Below are positions 1-11,595 of a stretch of DNA of 64,000 bases, one piece after another. Every line of letters starts with the position of its first letter. Positions within the stretch are counted from its first letter, which is position 1. The translations under genes and the position numbers were made by a program. The notes below the pieces were generated by a model. That model was not told where the DNA came from, did not search any database, and was given only the letters and a program-made list of their open reading frames with translations. The stretch is taken from the NCBI RefSeq assembly GCF_009727055.1, contig NC_052360.1:72290913-72354912 (forward strand), in the 5' to 3' direction. Origin of the DNA: Benincasa hispida (taxonomy: Eukaryota; Streptophyta; Magnoliopsida; Cucurbitales; Cucurbitaceae).

Positions 1-532
1 ATCTCTTAAAATGCTCCCATGCGGCGCTTAAGGTTTCAGCTTCTTCTTGCTCAAAGTTCATAATCTCTCGACGCCTCATTGCGTTGGTGGTGGGTGGGAA
101 GTATTTTTGCATAAATTTCTCCACCAACTTGTCCCAGGTTGTGATTTCACCAGGCTCCAATGAGCTTACCCATTGTTTTGCTTTATCACGCAAAGAATAG
201 GTGAACAAAGATAGCCTGATCGCTTCTGGGGTGATTCCACGAATCACAAATGAGTTACACATTTCCAGGAAACGTTTCATGTGGGCGTGAGGATCTTCTC
301 CATGACCACCCTCAAATGGTCCAGCAATTTGGAGCATTTGAATCATTACAGATTTCATCTCGAACCTCGTCCCATCTAGCGTTGGGTATATGATTCCTGG
401 TGAGAAATCATACAATACAGGGGACGCATACTCCCTCATGGGACGCATGCTACTGTTCGCCATTAGGATCGGATTTTGCGCAGCATGAGCTAGTTGTTGA
501 GCTAAGTTCTGAGTTGCCTGTTCGTCCGCCAT
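1..532 (-). CDS. Athila-like Ty3/gypsy gag, N-terminal part (cut by window edge)
   Basis: The minus strand is open for 177 codons from the ATG at 530-532 to the window edge with no stop. The product would be the capsid-type Gag of an LTR retrotransposon, which forms the virus-like particle in the cytoplasm. Visible family features are an N-terminal RPMREYASP segment, IQMLQIAGPFEGGHGEDPHA, LRDKAKQWVSSL, and TTWDKLVEKFMQKYFPP, which fit the plant retrotransposon gag domain (PF03732) of Athila/Tat elements. The start is the first ATG after the primer binding site, about 230 bp downstream of it. The unbroken frame contrasts with the other retroelement in this window (29233-35057), which is full of stops, so this copy is probably young. 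The remainder of gag-pol lies outside the window. Confidence 0.85.
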   Translation of the reverse strand, partial: MADEQATQNLAQQLAHAAQNPILMANSSMRPMREYASPVLYDFSPGIIYPTLDGTRFEMKSVMIQMLQIAGPFEGGHGEDPHAHMKRFLEMCNSFVIRGITPEAIRLSLFTYSLRDKAKQWVSSLEPGEITTWDKLVEKFMQKYFPPTTNAMRRREIMNFEQEEAETLSAAWEHFKR

Positions 533-761
533 TACTTGTTTCTTGTTCTGTTGTCTGAGAAGTTGTTACCTTAACCTTCGACGACGATTAGATCGGTTTC
601 TACGTCGGAAGGTTCTTTCAATCTCGGGGTCGTATATAAGTTCAGGAGTGCTCTCACTGCTCATAAATGTTAACAGCTTAGGCTCAGCTCGTAATACTCC
701 CTCGACTAAAGTGTTCCTACAAAAAATACAAGCAAAATTTTTTGTTAGTTTTGTTTCTGAA

Positions 762-779
762 TCCCCGGCAACGACGCCA
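762..779 (-). other. Primer binding site, tRNA-Asp type
   Basis: Read on the minus strand this is TGGCGTCGTTGCCGGGGA, differing by one base from the complement of the 3' end of plant tRNA-Asp (known from memory, not searched). It lies 7 bp from the LTR edge and upstream of gag, exactly where reverse transcription would be primed. A tRNA-Asp site is typical of Athila/Tat Ty3/gypsy elements and agrees with the gag sequence. Confidence 0.75.
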
Positions 780-786
780 AAAACTT

Positions 787-2333
787 GTTCGTTGCTATCG
801 TGATTCGTGCTAGGAGTGTATTGTATAAAATAAATTGGAAAAATAAGTTCTAAGTATAAATGATGCGTTGATGCTTTAGTGCGTTTATGTATTCGTAACG
901 CGTTGACGCGTTAGAGATGTACAATAGAACGCTTGACACTCCACTATTAACGTTCAAGTTTTCCCAAATCAGACCCAAGTATAAATCCAATTTAGGTTAT
1001 TGGTAAGTCTAGGGTCGAACTCAGGGATTCAGGTTAAGCTAACGCAGACCTTGCGTCGTAGCTGTTGTAGGGATTTCCTAAATGTATGAAGGAATGTGTT
1101 ATTTACACTGAGGTGTTGTGCTTGTGTAAGAAGATACAAACGAGTTGAGTAGAGAATGATGGGTCGTGTGGAAATAGATTTTAGTGCAAGTGGTATGCAT
1201 CGATCTAAGATGAGTGTACACGAACTAAAATGTGATGAATGAGATGATTTGTTTATCTTTTATGCGTTAGACTTTATTCAACACTTCTCAATGTGAATAA
1301 TATACAAAACCTATCTCTAGGATGCATGTGTCAAACACAGGATGAAATAAACACCAGTAAGTCTATCTCTAGATGTACTAGGCGTTCTACTTAATGCGGA
1401 CTTATTTATTCTCTCGAATAGTCTAAGCTAAAGATGCTTTTACCAGTTGATCAAGTTGGCTTAGGCATTTGAAATGAAATTTTGCATGAAGTATAGATTG
1501 ATCAAACATAAACAAGAAATAAATAATGGCAAAGTGTGATGGATCAAATATATTAATTTTATAAAGAAGCAGATTGTCTTTACAAAAGCAATATTTAATC
1601 AGATGAAAGTACGAAAGCGATAAATGAGATGAAAGGAACTGAGTCAAGCCACATAGTACAATCTCTTGTATCTTTTTGGCTCAATTCTAGTTGTGTACAA
1701 TCACTTGTATAGAAATTGGATGAAATGTCTCTCTCAAGCTCGGCTTTCTCCGCTCCTTGACCGACAGTGATGATGGTTCTCTTCCGTTCTGCTCTTCTTG
1801 GCACCACAGCACAACTTCTAAAGATCTAAACTACGACTATGCTAATACTGAGAGTGAGAACTTGAATTTTCTAAACTTTGAACTCTTGAGGGATTTCATC
1901 TATTTATAGGCATTGGTCATCTCCAGCTTGGTGATGGGCAGCATTAAAGTCCATACCCTGGTCAGCCGCCTGACACTCAGAAGCTTTTCAGACGTCGCCT
2001 ACTACAGGTGCCTATGCTTGCAAGTGGTGATTTGACACAAACAGCCTGAATCAATTAATCTTCTTTGCGTTGAATCCCTCCGACGCATGGCCCATGCATT
2101 AGAACTTTTCCTGCGACACTTCTTAATCATGCATTAGCATTAACCTTTTGTTGAAATCCTACAATATAATGAGTTAGTGCCGCAGTATTTTAGTAATAAA
2201 CATTCTTTTACATGAGTTTTCTAATGTTTGAGTAATTCCATGCGTTTGTTCTAAAAATGAAGAGAATTTATTATTAAAAATCTTAGTTGTTCCAACTTAA
2301 AAGCCAAAATAACTTGTATTTCTAAAGTTATCA
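787..2333 (-). mobile_element. 1547-bp LTR of an Athila-like retrotransposon
   Basis: On the minus strand the LTR begins TGATAACTTTAG and ends ACGAACA, with the canonical TG...CA ends. The primer binding site and gag follow on one side (779 downward). On the other side a purine tract, AAATTTGGGGGTGG, directly abuts it (2334-2347). It therefore carries the internal 5' flank on one side and the internal 3' flank on the other, unlike a normal 5' LTR bordered by host DNA. A TATA-like box on the minus strand at 1901-1910 fits an LTR promoter. Short frames inside it do not resemble proteins. No second LTR copy is in the window to confirm the edges. Confidence 0.65.
1901..1910 (-). promoter_or_regulatory. 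LTR TATA-like box
   Basis: The minus strand reads CCTATAAATA, a good plant TATA box, inside the LTR about 1.1 kb upstream of the LTR/primer-site junction. Transcription would start near 1870 and run toward gag. This is positional inference only. Confidence 0.45.
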
Positions 2334-3215
2334 CCACCCCCAAATTTGAACAATGCTTGTCCTCAAGCATTCCATAAATAATTCTTTGTTATCTCCCTTG
2401 TCTTTAATGTGCAGAATTCGCCTCTCATCATATTCAATTATAAGCTTGAGACAAGAGTTTGGAAAATATAACGCAGATTGACTCTTTTCTAAAAGGAATA
2501 ATGTTTAGTTTCAGATGCAACAAGCCTTTCATCAACGACTCCTTTTGTTTCTCAGAACTTTCCCCTTTTTTCCAAAACAAGCAATGCGTTAGATGCTTTT
2601 TAAAATAGATGTTGGATAAAAAGAAAAAAAATATATATGAATTTTCAATTACCCATGCGTTGTTCCAGGTATCCCCTTTCGTTTTGGCTTGCCCCCACAG
2701 GTGTCATGCGAGCATCCAACTACAGGTGAGAACCCTTCACAACTAAACTCATATCTAATATTCATGCGTTTCAAGATACAACTTCTTTAGACTAGATAGA
2801 GGAGTTTTATGGGACGTATTGGTCTAGGAGACTTAACTTCGTTTTGGTTTTCCCCCATGGGTGTCATGCAAGCGTCCAACTACGGCTAAGTGCCTTTTCC
2901 AATTTTAACTCATGCCACTTTGAGGTTTTTCTTTTAGAGAAATGATAGAGGAGTTGCGTTTAACATTTTTTTTTCTATTTTGTTCCCTTTCTTTTTGATG
3001 TACTCATTTAATGCGTCTTAACTTGGATTTTTCTCATCCCCAAATTTGGAGATGAGCTAAATCCTCATTGCTAAAAGAGAAACAAAATTTTGAAAAGGTT
3101 TTGAGAATTCCGAAAGGAGTTTTGATTTAGAGCTTGCATGCGTTAGAAAGAAAACATGTAGTTTTTTTAGAAAAGTTCAGGTTTTGTTGATTTTCCTAAC
3201 GCCTACTCTATAATT
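2334..3215 (-). mobile_element. Polypurine tract and 3' internal remnant of an Athila-like element
   Basis: Next to the LTR lies the polypurine tract (2334-2347). Close by is the minus-strand motif ATGCTTGAGGACAAGCATTG (around 2354-2374), which commonly precedes the polypurine tract in plant Athila/Tat elements. Farther in, a block around 2670-2720 is repeated in diverged form around 2835-2895 (core GTGTCATGC followed by CATCCAACTAC or CGTCCAACTAC). No integrase or reverse transcriptase frame is visible, so only the last 0.9 kb of the upstream element's interior remains. The outer edge is approximate, placed where the GCGTT-rich texture gives way to ordinary AT-rich DNA. Confidence 0.5.
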
Positions 3216-3654
3216 AAGTTTAATAATGAAAGAATTAAGTTTAACAATTAAAAAAAGTTATACAAATTTGGCATCAACAGAGTCAAAAGTACGATTTTAT
3301 GTCAGTTGAGTTATACTAATTTTAGCATTGTTTGTCCAACACATAAATTAGAACATTGGATTACAAATTTTTCATTCATGAATTTTACAAATTTTTCATT
3401 CATGAATTTTAGTTTTGTAAGCCAAATATAATTTTGTGCTTTACTTAAACTGGTAATTTGAAATAATAGAAGTACAAAAGTATTCAAAACTCATCTCAAA
3501 GATTTGTACATTCGAATATTTACAAATTTCAAGCTTGTAAATTATGCAAACCTTCTAAAACTCATTCTTCTAAATAATACAAACATAAATCATAAGAATC
3601 TAAGGGCTTCCCAATTCCAAAATTTTTTTTAGACTTTAAACAAAAAAAATTTAT

Positions 3655-3755
3655 AAGCGAACTCGTGTACCGGGTTCGCTTGATTAAATGAACTCGTGTA
3701 CCCGGTATACGAGTATGCCATATGGAAATCGTGTACCGGGTACACGATTTCACTA
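3655..3755. repeat. Cluster of GTGTACC/GGTACAC inverted motifs
   Basis: Three copies of the string gaactcgtgtacccggt or its variants lie within 100 bp, the last forming the near-perfect palindrome AATCGTGTACCGGGTACACG (about 3727-3749). It could fold into a hairpin, or be the edge of a repeat family. No function can be assigned. Confidence 0.4.
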
Positions 3756-3782
3756 TCCTAAATCTGTCGATACTTAAAGCAT

Positions 3783-3821
<39 letters not shown>

Positions 3822-4639
3822 CATCACTGTATTAAACTTTGATGCACGCATTATAGGCAAGTAATATTCACTATATTGAATGAAGAGTTGTTAATTATAT
3901 TCTTTTTATATATCAGTACATATTTCTAACTGTAATTCATTTTAAAAGAAATGTGTGTATATATATATTTAGATAGGATGGGAAGTTCTTTTCAATACAA
4001 TAACAAATATTGAAGGGTAAGTTACAGGAAGGGAACAATTGGAATATTTGACTCAGATTCAATCTCATAAATAATCTTTGACCAAAAAGAGTCAAACTTT
4101 CAATTAATGTTTTTTAATCCTAACTATTATTCTAAAATATAAAGAGTTTATTTTTTATATAAAAAAAAAAAACTTCCAAACACAATTCTTCCTTTTTTTT
4201 CTCCTTATGTCATTTTTTTAAATGCTAATTGTCCCCTTTTAATTAAAAATTCTATCAAGATTCTTATTTTCTCAATTCTATTAAAAATAGAACTAAAAGA
4301 TGAGAATATATTAAGCCAAAGTTAATACGATACATAAGACATCTATTACCTATCACTTTTTTTCTAAGCTGAAGAGTTCAAATATCTCCTTCTCTCTTTA
4401 TATATATTTTCATAATTCTTTTAATTTGAAGAAAGGAGTTGTAAATATAACTTTATTGCCCATTTTTTCCAGATCATTGATGGGCTTATGTTAGGCCCAA
4501 CCCAACCGATTATTGGGCCATAAAAATAGAAGCCTTTGCCATATGGGCTGACGTTTGGGCCACCTTATCAGTTTCTCGAGATAAGTGTAGAGAGATTTTC
4601 GTAATTCGATTTTTTTTTTCTATTTTGCAAAGATATTGT

Positions 4640-4715
4640 AATTAAAATGTGGGGTGAGCGAATCGAATCTCAAACCAATAGTACGAGTACTATGTCAGTT
4701 GAGTTATGGCTCTAA
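4640..4715 (-). repeat. tRNA-derived SINE-like copy
   Basis: On the minus strand an A-box-like ATAACTCAACTGACATA (4691-4707) is followed by a B-box-like GAGATTCGATTCGCTC (4656-4671), the spacing of an internal RNA polymerase III promoter. It resembles the copies at 16484 and 54733. It does not fold into an obvious tRNA and ends in AT-rich DNA, so it is better read as a SINE head than a functional tRNA gene. Confidence 0.4.
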
Positions 4716-6779
4716 CCTTTTATATACTACTTTTTCAAGAAATTATTAAAGACTAATGGTTTTAGACCACTAAAATATTCGTGAGATAGATATTTTAAAT
4801 AATCATAATATTTATGAGTGAGAAGTTACAAAATATATTTCAAATGTATGGATTAAGTAGTTGGGTGCTAAAGTGATGTTACAATCCAATAATCATTTGT
4901 ATGTACTCCATTCTTTAAGGTTGAAGACTTAATATTTAATCACCACAATTGTTGTACTACAAAAAGTGTTTATGAGAGTGAGATGTTGAACTTGCATTCA
5001 ATAATGTTAGAAGTGGGCAGATACATATATTGTGTTATTTAATCTTGTTGGACTCGGATCTCGTTCACATTGAGTTGCTCTACAAATGCCTAGTGTCATC
5101 GATCTACAGCTTACCTGCCTTTAGTTTGGTCTTGATCTAATCGGAGTTGACTTATGTAAAAGATCTTCACACTGGTGTGGTGCTGAGCCTACTACACTTT
5201 GATGCTTAAATTAGTATAGGGAGTGAATAAATTCAGCTAAGCACTTAAGGTCGACTCTCTTCTTTTGAGATTATTTACCCTCTTCGTGAGGTGGTTTCAA
5301 TGGGGCTATTTATAAGTTTGTCATCTAACACATGCCCACAGTTGCAGGTGATGGTGAGTAATGTTAGGGATATTTCTGATGCTAGTGGTTGCATGGTATC
5401 AATCTGGCATCGACTCATTTATTTCGTGATTGACATATATTTACCAACTCGACCTGTTGGTCCAAACTTCGAGGTACTGACATTTCCCTTCAAGGACATA
5501 TACCCTTCTATGCTCTTTTTTCGATATCCTTTTAGTTTGGACTTGTCTTGGACAATTCTCAACAAATAATTTATATAAAAAATTAAGTTTCACGATACTT
5601 ATTTCAATATTTTCAACTGATGAGATATTTAGTCTAGTTTAAAATTTGAGATTCTTTTAGAAAAGAAAACTGGAAGTTTGAGCCTATCCCTATCCATGGG
5701 ATAGTCTTGATATCATTTTGCTTCAACGAGGAAAAAAACCTCCAAAAAATTTGAGATGTTCATAACAGGTAACATAAATGTTCTAAATAAGTTAGTATTT
5801 AAATATAATACTTTTATTTTATATGCACTCAAATAATTTTGCAGTAAAAATTAGAACACCCAACTTGTATAAATAGTTTTGTTTGGTAAAAATTTAATTT
5901 TTTTTTTTGTAAGTACACTGTGAGTTGAAGTATACTAATTTTAACGTGAAAATTTAAATCTATAATTTTATCATCATTCGTTAAATTTTATTTAAGACAA
6001 TACAATTTAATACTAATTATTGTACCAAAAGATTTTTTTTTCTTTAAAAATTATATACCTTTTACTTTTTAGTACGATTAAATAGAAATCAAATCTCTAA
6101 TTGGAATGTAGGTTAATTAATCCAAGTTCAGGCTTAGAAAAATATACTTTACAATGAGAAAAAAAAATTATTGTGTAAGACATTCGAACTGTAATTAAAA
6201 ATTAAAAAATATAGATGGTTACTATTCAAAATAAAAATTTGGTATTTACCAACTCGATCCCTAGATTCTTTAAGTTGTGGCTTATAAGTTTTTTAATTTT
6301 AAAACACTAACTAATAAAACTATGAAATTTTAAATATTGTGTATTGTGTGTCCTTAACCATTAATTAATATTTTTTATATAATGTAAAAATTGAATAACT
6401 TATTTGATGCAAAATTAGGACTTTCAATACTTATATACTTTAGCAATGATGCTGAAATTAAAAATCTAAATCTTTTTAGATATTCTAATTAAGAGTTGGA
6501 TTTTCATCTCATTATTAAAATATATAATATTTGAAAATGAGTATTTAACGAAAAATTAAGATTAAAAATTTTTTAAATTGAGAGACCATATTCAAATAAA
6601 ACTCAAATGTCAAAAAGGTAAAATTACAACTTCTGAATTTTGAAACCAATTCAAAAATTAATTTTTTGAAATATAAAGACCGAATAGAAATGAATTCTCC
6701 GGACGAAAAATATATTTTTACCATTTTTTAGATATTGTAAGGAAAAGGTAACTTCATTAAAGTACAAAGATAACTCCGA

Positions 6780-7262
6780 CGTGGCAGTATACTATTGGAT
6801 GCCTTGGATCACCATTCTTTATCGGTACTCCTTCCCGCACCAAATCAAAGAAGAAACAATGGGGAAGACGAAGAACTGGAATTTGCGAACAATCCGTCTA
6901 CAATAAAATTGAGAAGTGTTCTTCCGCAAAATAAAAATTTTCCGATCAAATTTCGTTTCATTTCCCGGCGATCACAATCCCAAACCCTAACCCTAGGGTT
7001 TTCCTTCACTGTATCACCATTTTCTCTCTACTTTCCCGAGAACTAAACAGTCTCTCCCACAACCATCTTCAACCCCTTTCTCTTTTACTTTTTGTTTTCC
7101 AGCGCAAAAGCGATTGAGTTTCTCCATTTGTTAGAATTCCGCCATTAATTTAACAGCATGTGCTTCCCACTACAGTTTCTGATGCCAAATTAGGGTTTCT
7201 TTCATTTCGGAGCTTTTCCATGTAATCGACAGGGAGGGCTTGCTTGAGACGTCGATTTTCCT
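6780..7262 (+). promoter_or_regulatory. SEC23 promoter / 5' leader region
   Basis: GC content rises here and the sequence becomes pyrimidine-rich, typical of a plant core promoter and 5' untranslated leader. A telo-box (AAACCCTAA, 6982-6990) overlaps the palindrome AACCCTAGGGTT (6989-7000). Such boxes are frequent near the starts of plant housekeeping genes. A short upstream reading frame of 11 codons lies at 7158-7193 (MCFPLQFLMPN then stop). No clear TATA box is seen, consistent with a broadly expressed gene. The transcription start cannot be fixed from sequence alone. Confidence 0.5.
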
Positions 7263-9814
7263 ATGGATTTTGTCGAACTGGAGGCGATCGAAGGCCTCCG
7301 ATGGTCATGGAACTCGTGGCCGGTTTCCAAAGCTGAATCGTTGGCTCTCCTAATCCCTCTCAGTGTTATGTGTACGCCATTGATGCAATCCGTCGAACTC
7401 CCTACACTTTCTTATGAGCCTCTCCTGTGTCTTAAATGCGGTGCTGTTTTGAACCCCTATGCTCGTGTTGAATACACATCTCGCATTTGGTTCTGCTCCT
7501 TTTGCTACCAGAAGAATTCTTTCCCTCGTTCTTATGCTGATATTGGTGAGACTAATCTTCCCGCTGAGCTTTTTCCGACTTACAGTACGGTGGAGTATGC
7601 GCCCGGTAGAAAGATCGAGAGCCCTGTTGCGAATTCTGGCTCCAATGTGAATATGAGCCGTAATTGGGCGAGAAATCATTCCTCTTCTTCTCTTTCAGCA
7701 TCACCTTCTTCATCGTTGCCGGCTGGAGATTCCCGTGGAAATGGACCGGCTTTCGTGTTCGTTATTGATAATTGTAATGTAGAGAAGGAGCTTCAAGCAC
7801 TTAAAAATGAGTTATTACTCGTTGTGGAACATCTGCCGGAGAATGCTTTAGTGGGCTTGATTTCTTTTGATTCAATGGTTCATGTTTATGACCTTAAATT
7901 TTCTGAGTGCTCAAGGGTCGTCCTCTTTCCCGGGGAACGTGAGCTTTCGTCACTTCAGGTATTTTGAATGTTTGAATCTAATCTCTGCTTTTTTCTTCTA
8001 TCTTTTTGAGTATCTGATACTATTTACTGCACAATGTAGACACCATCTTCTAATGTAGAGTTACTATGTTTAGTTAGTGAGGTTTAAGAGATGTTCAATT
8101 GTTTTTGGAGTTTGAGGGACATTGTTTTGATACCTTGCTTTGATTTTGAACCCCTCAGACCCAACAATTGTTGGGGATTTATGGGATGAAGCAGTTGCAG
8201 CTGGGAAAGACACCGGTTGTTCCAGCACAGGGATTTTTATTGCCAATATCTGATTGTGAGTTCAACATCACCACTGCAATTGAAGAGATGAAGACTTCAC
8301 ATAACATACCTGGCCATCGACCTCAGAGGGCTACCGGTGCTGCAATATCAGCTGCGGTTGCACTTCTTGAAGGATGCCGAGCGAATTCTGGTTCTCGTGT
8401 CATGGTTTTCACCTCTGGTCCTGCAACTGTAGGTCCGGGGATTGTTGTCAATTCGGATCTCTCTTACTCTATCAGAACTCACGGAGACATTCTTAATGGT
8501 CAGGCTCCTTACTTTCGAAAATCTAGTAGTTTCTATAAGGAAATGTCACAGAGGTTGTGTAATGGATCTATCGTTCTCGATCTTTTTGCCTGCTCTCTTG
8601 ATCAAGTTGGAGCAGCGGAGCTAAAAGTCCCTGTTGAAAACTCTGGTGGATTCATGATGTTAGGAGAATCATTTGAATCGAATCAATTCAAAAAGTGCTT
8701 GCGGCATATTTTTAGCCGAGACAAAGATGGTGATCTGAACATGTATTTTGATGCAACTATCGAGTTAGTAACCTCAAAAGATGTAAAAATTTGTGGTGCC
8801 CTTGGACCATGTATATCTCTTCGTAGAACTAACAGTTCGGTGAGTGACAACGAAATTGGTGAAGGTGGTACTTACATTTGGAAGCTGAATACACTGTCCA
8901 GTAAAACCTGCATTTCCTTTTTCTTCCAAGTGAGTGAGGTGCAGAAAGTTCAACCTGGATCCGCTTTCTTCATTCAGTTTATAACAAAATACAGAAAAGG
9001 AAACCTGGCGGTCCGGAAAAGAGTGACCACTGCCGCTAGGAGATGGGTTGCAAATCATTCACCAGAAATCAAGGCTGGGTTTGATCAAGAAGCAGCAGCT
9101 TCGGTGATGGCTAGGCTTGCTATTCATCGAGCAGAAACGTGTTATGCTCGGGATGTTATCAGATGGCTTGATGACACATTGATCCGGTTTGCCTCGAAGT
9201 TTGGTGACTATATACAAGAGGATCCTTCGACTTTCCGTTTATCATCCAACTTCTCCTTGTACCCTCAATTTATGTACTACTTAAGACGGTCCCAGTTTAT
9301 TGATGTCTTCAACAGTTGTCCTGATGAAACTGCTTTCTACCGATTAATGTTAAACCGAGAGGGAGTCATTGGTTCACTTATCATGATTCAACCTACCCTT
9401 TTCCTCTACTCTTTTGATGGACCTCCTGTTCCTGTACTCCTAGATATTCGATCCATTTCCCCAGATGTGATTTTGTTATTTGACTCCTACTTCTATGTTG
9501 TTATTCATTATGGTTCCAAGATTTCTCAGTGGAGGAAGCTTGGTTACGATAAGGACCCGAATCTCGAAAACTTGAGGAAGCTACTAGAGGCCCCAGAGCT
9601 TGATGCTGAACAATTGATCGCCGAACGTATTCCAGTCCCTAAGCTTATAAAGTGTGACCAACATAGTAGCCAAGCACGGTTTCTTCTTGCTAAGTTAAAC
9701 CCGTCTGTTACGCAGAACTCAACTTACAAGGAGGGATCAGACATAATCTTTACAGATGATTTAAGCTTGGAGGTTTTTATAGAACACCTACAAATTCTGG
9801 CAGTGCAGGGCTGA
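7263..9814 (+). CDS. SEC23: SEC23-type COPII coat protein
   Basis: SEC23 is the inner COPII coat subunit and the GTPase activator of SAR1; with SEC24 it forms vesicles leaving the endoplasmic reticulum. Two exons, 7263-7958 and 8159-9814, join in phase 0 across a 200-bp GT-AG intron to give 783 aa, a normal family length. Domains in order: zinc finger with Cys56, Cys59, Cys78 and Cys81; a Ser-rich linker at about 133-160; the vWA-like trunk from GPAFVFVID (161-169); then beta-sandwich and helical domains; a gelsolin-like segment from about residue 647 (FLYSFDGPP, then [14 protein letters not shown]); and a C terminus ending [14 protein letters not shown]. The start is the first ATG, giving [20 protein letters not shown], which resembles the divergent Arabidopsis SEC23D type rather than SEC23A-like forms. 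No broken features are seen. Confidence 0.95.
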
Positions 9815-10449
9815 AGAAGGGTGGCATTAGTAGTTTGTTAGAAGGATGTTGTTACTTTATACACTGTTGAGAAAAAGTACAAAGGAGCTATGCTTTTGTG
9901 TTGATTGAGGGTTGTATTTTACCCATTTTCTTCATAGTTGATGAAATGTAAATAACTGGTTTCTTATCCTACTCCATACCAGATGAGTTTCAGCCATTAT
10001 TCAGCTAAAGAGCCTGGTGAGAATTTTTTTTCAATGGAGTTGGAAGGGTGTAAGTTACATACAATACAATGCTTGTCTTGTTGATTAGTGAGTAAAAACT
10101 TCAGGGAGTTTCTTATAGAAAACAAACTTTAAGAGATCAAGGCTTTTGTTAGGTCACATTCTATTTTGTAATCCCTAATTAGCCAAGAGTCAACATTATT
10201 TCAAAACTCTATTTATTATAGTATTTATTATTTATTACCATTTTTAGAATTTTACATTTGACATTTTTTTATTATTTGTTATAGGATTTACTATTTCCTC
10301 CTCAAACTAAAATATTTTACACCTCAAACACATATCATTATAACTCAAACTAAAATAATCTACAACTTAAATATAAATTATTATAACCTAACCATCATAA
10401 TTTAGTACTATAATAACAATTTCTTGTCCCAAATGTCCCCTTAACTTTT

Positions 10450-10600
10450 GAAAACTATGTTTGTTTTCTAACAATTTCTTATTATTTTCATATTTCCTAT
10501 TTAAACGAAAGTTTGAAAAGCTATATTTTTCTTGTTTTTAAAATTTAGTTTTGATTTTGAAAAACTCATAAAAGATAGTCTAACAAAATATAGAAATCAA
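10450..10600. repeat. hAT-type MITE fragment
   Basis: The run through ctatgtttgttttctaac, tttagttttgattttgaaaa and ctcataaaagatagtctaac resembles a short non-autonomous repeat also seen inside an SEO intron at 60190-60355. There is no coding content. The edges are approximate and the family assignment rests on resemblance only. Confidence 0.35.
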
Positions 10601-11044
10601 GTGATGCTTATAGATAAATAATTACCTGATGAGGCTTATTTTATTTTATTTTTTGATGTGTTATTTCATATATTCATACAATCGATCAAATGAAACACAA
10701 AAAGACTGAGTTTATACTCTAAATTTATAGGGTGAGTGATTGAAATCATAAATGAATGATTTTATGACTGAAAATTCTAAACTTTTATAAGGGAATTAAT
10801 TTATGCATTCTCAGTTATTTACAGCTATTTTAGTTTCTTTTTTACATTATTAAGTGCTACTTAAATAACTTCGTTTTTCTTTTAAATTCTACAACATAAT
10901 AAAAATAATTGTTATATAATTCTGGAAAATAGGGAAAGGAGAGAAAATGAAAAGCTGAAATCTGCTGCTATTTACTTGATTCAAACATCTCTCTCTAATA
11001 TTTCATTCATATCGTTAAAATCATCATCCACAATATGTTAGGAA

Positions 11045-11595
11045 CGGTTTGGTAGACAATTCAGATTCTATTTTATGTTTTCAAATTTACATAGTTAAAT
11101 GAATATGTTTTTAATAGGAATCTTAAAAGTAACATTTTTGTGTTTTCAGTATATCCAAATTTTGGATTTGATATTTTAAAATGTAGAATTATACTAAAAA
11201 AATAAAAACTTTAATAAATATAATATTTCAGGTTATAAACTCAATTATTTTTACGAAATTAAAATATAATATATTATATAATATGATATTACAAAATAAT
11301 AATCATATAAAAATTTTACCATAAAACACGTTCATAAATTAATTAATTTGNTATTATATATTATATGATATTGCATAATAATAATTATAAATTTATTTAA
11401 CATAAAACAAGTCCATAAATTAATTAGTCGTATAGCTTATAAATATATCATCAAACACATTTCAAAATTTTGTTTAAATTAAAATTTAAATTCATATGCT
11501 ACCAAATATATATCTAAAAACATGAACTATAATTTTCTTTTCATTGAATTATTTGTTTCTAAATTTCTATTTTCAAATTACCTACCAAATAAATC
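11045..11595. repeat. MITE-like element with GGTTTGGTAG/CTACCAAA ends
   Basis: The left end has cggtttggtagacaattc and the right end has aattacctaccaaataaa, giving short inverted termini around an AT-rich, non-coding interior, as in hAT MITEs. The interior carries an approximately 79-bp tandem duplication (11272-11350 and 11352-11430) whose junction is the single N at 11351. Confidence 0.4.

Larger units (their letters stand above)
3216..6779. other. AT-rich intergenic DNA
   Basis: No gene is supported. Contents seen: an A run at about 3788-3818, the GTGTACCGGGTACAC repeat cluster and a SINE-like copy listed separately, and a fragment around 5100-5570 with a ggctatttataag TATA-like string that may be a degraded LTR. 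The 92-codon frame at 5291-5569 in that fragment has no recognisable domain. From 5570 to 6779 the sequence is plain AT-rich spacer leading to the SEC23 promoter. Confidence 0.6.

Noticed and set aside
5291..5569. 92-codon frame
   Set aside because: No recognisable domain or splice context; within a fragment that looks like degraded repeat.
7350..7679. 109-codon minus-strand frame across SEC23 exon 1
   Set aside because: Antisense shadow of a well-supported coding exon.
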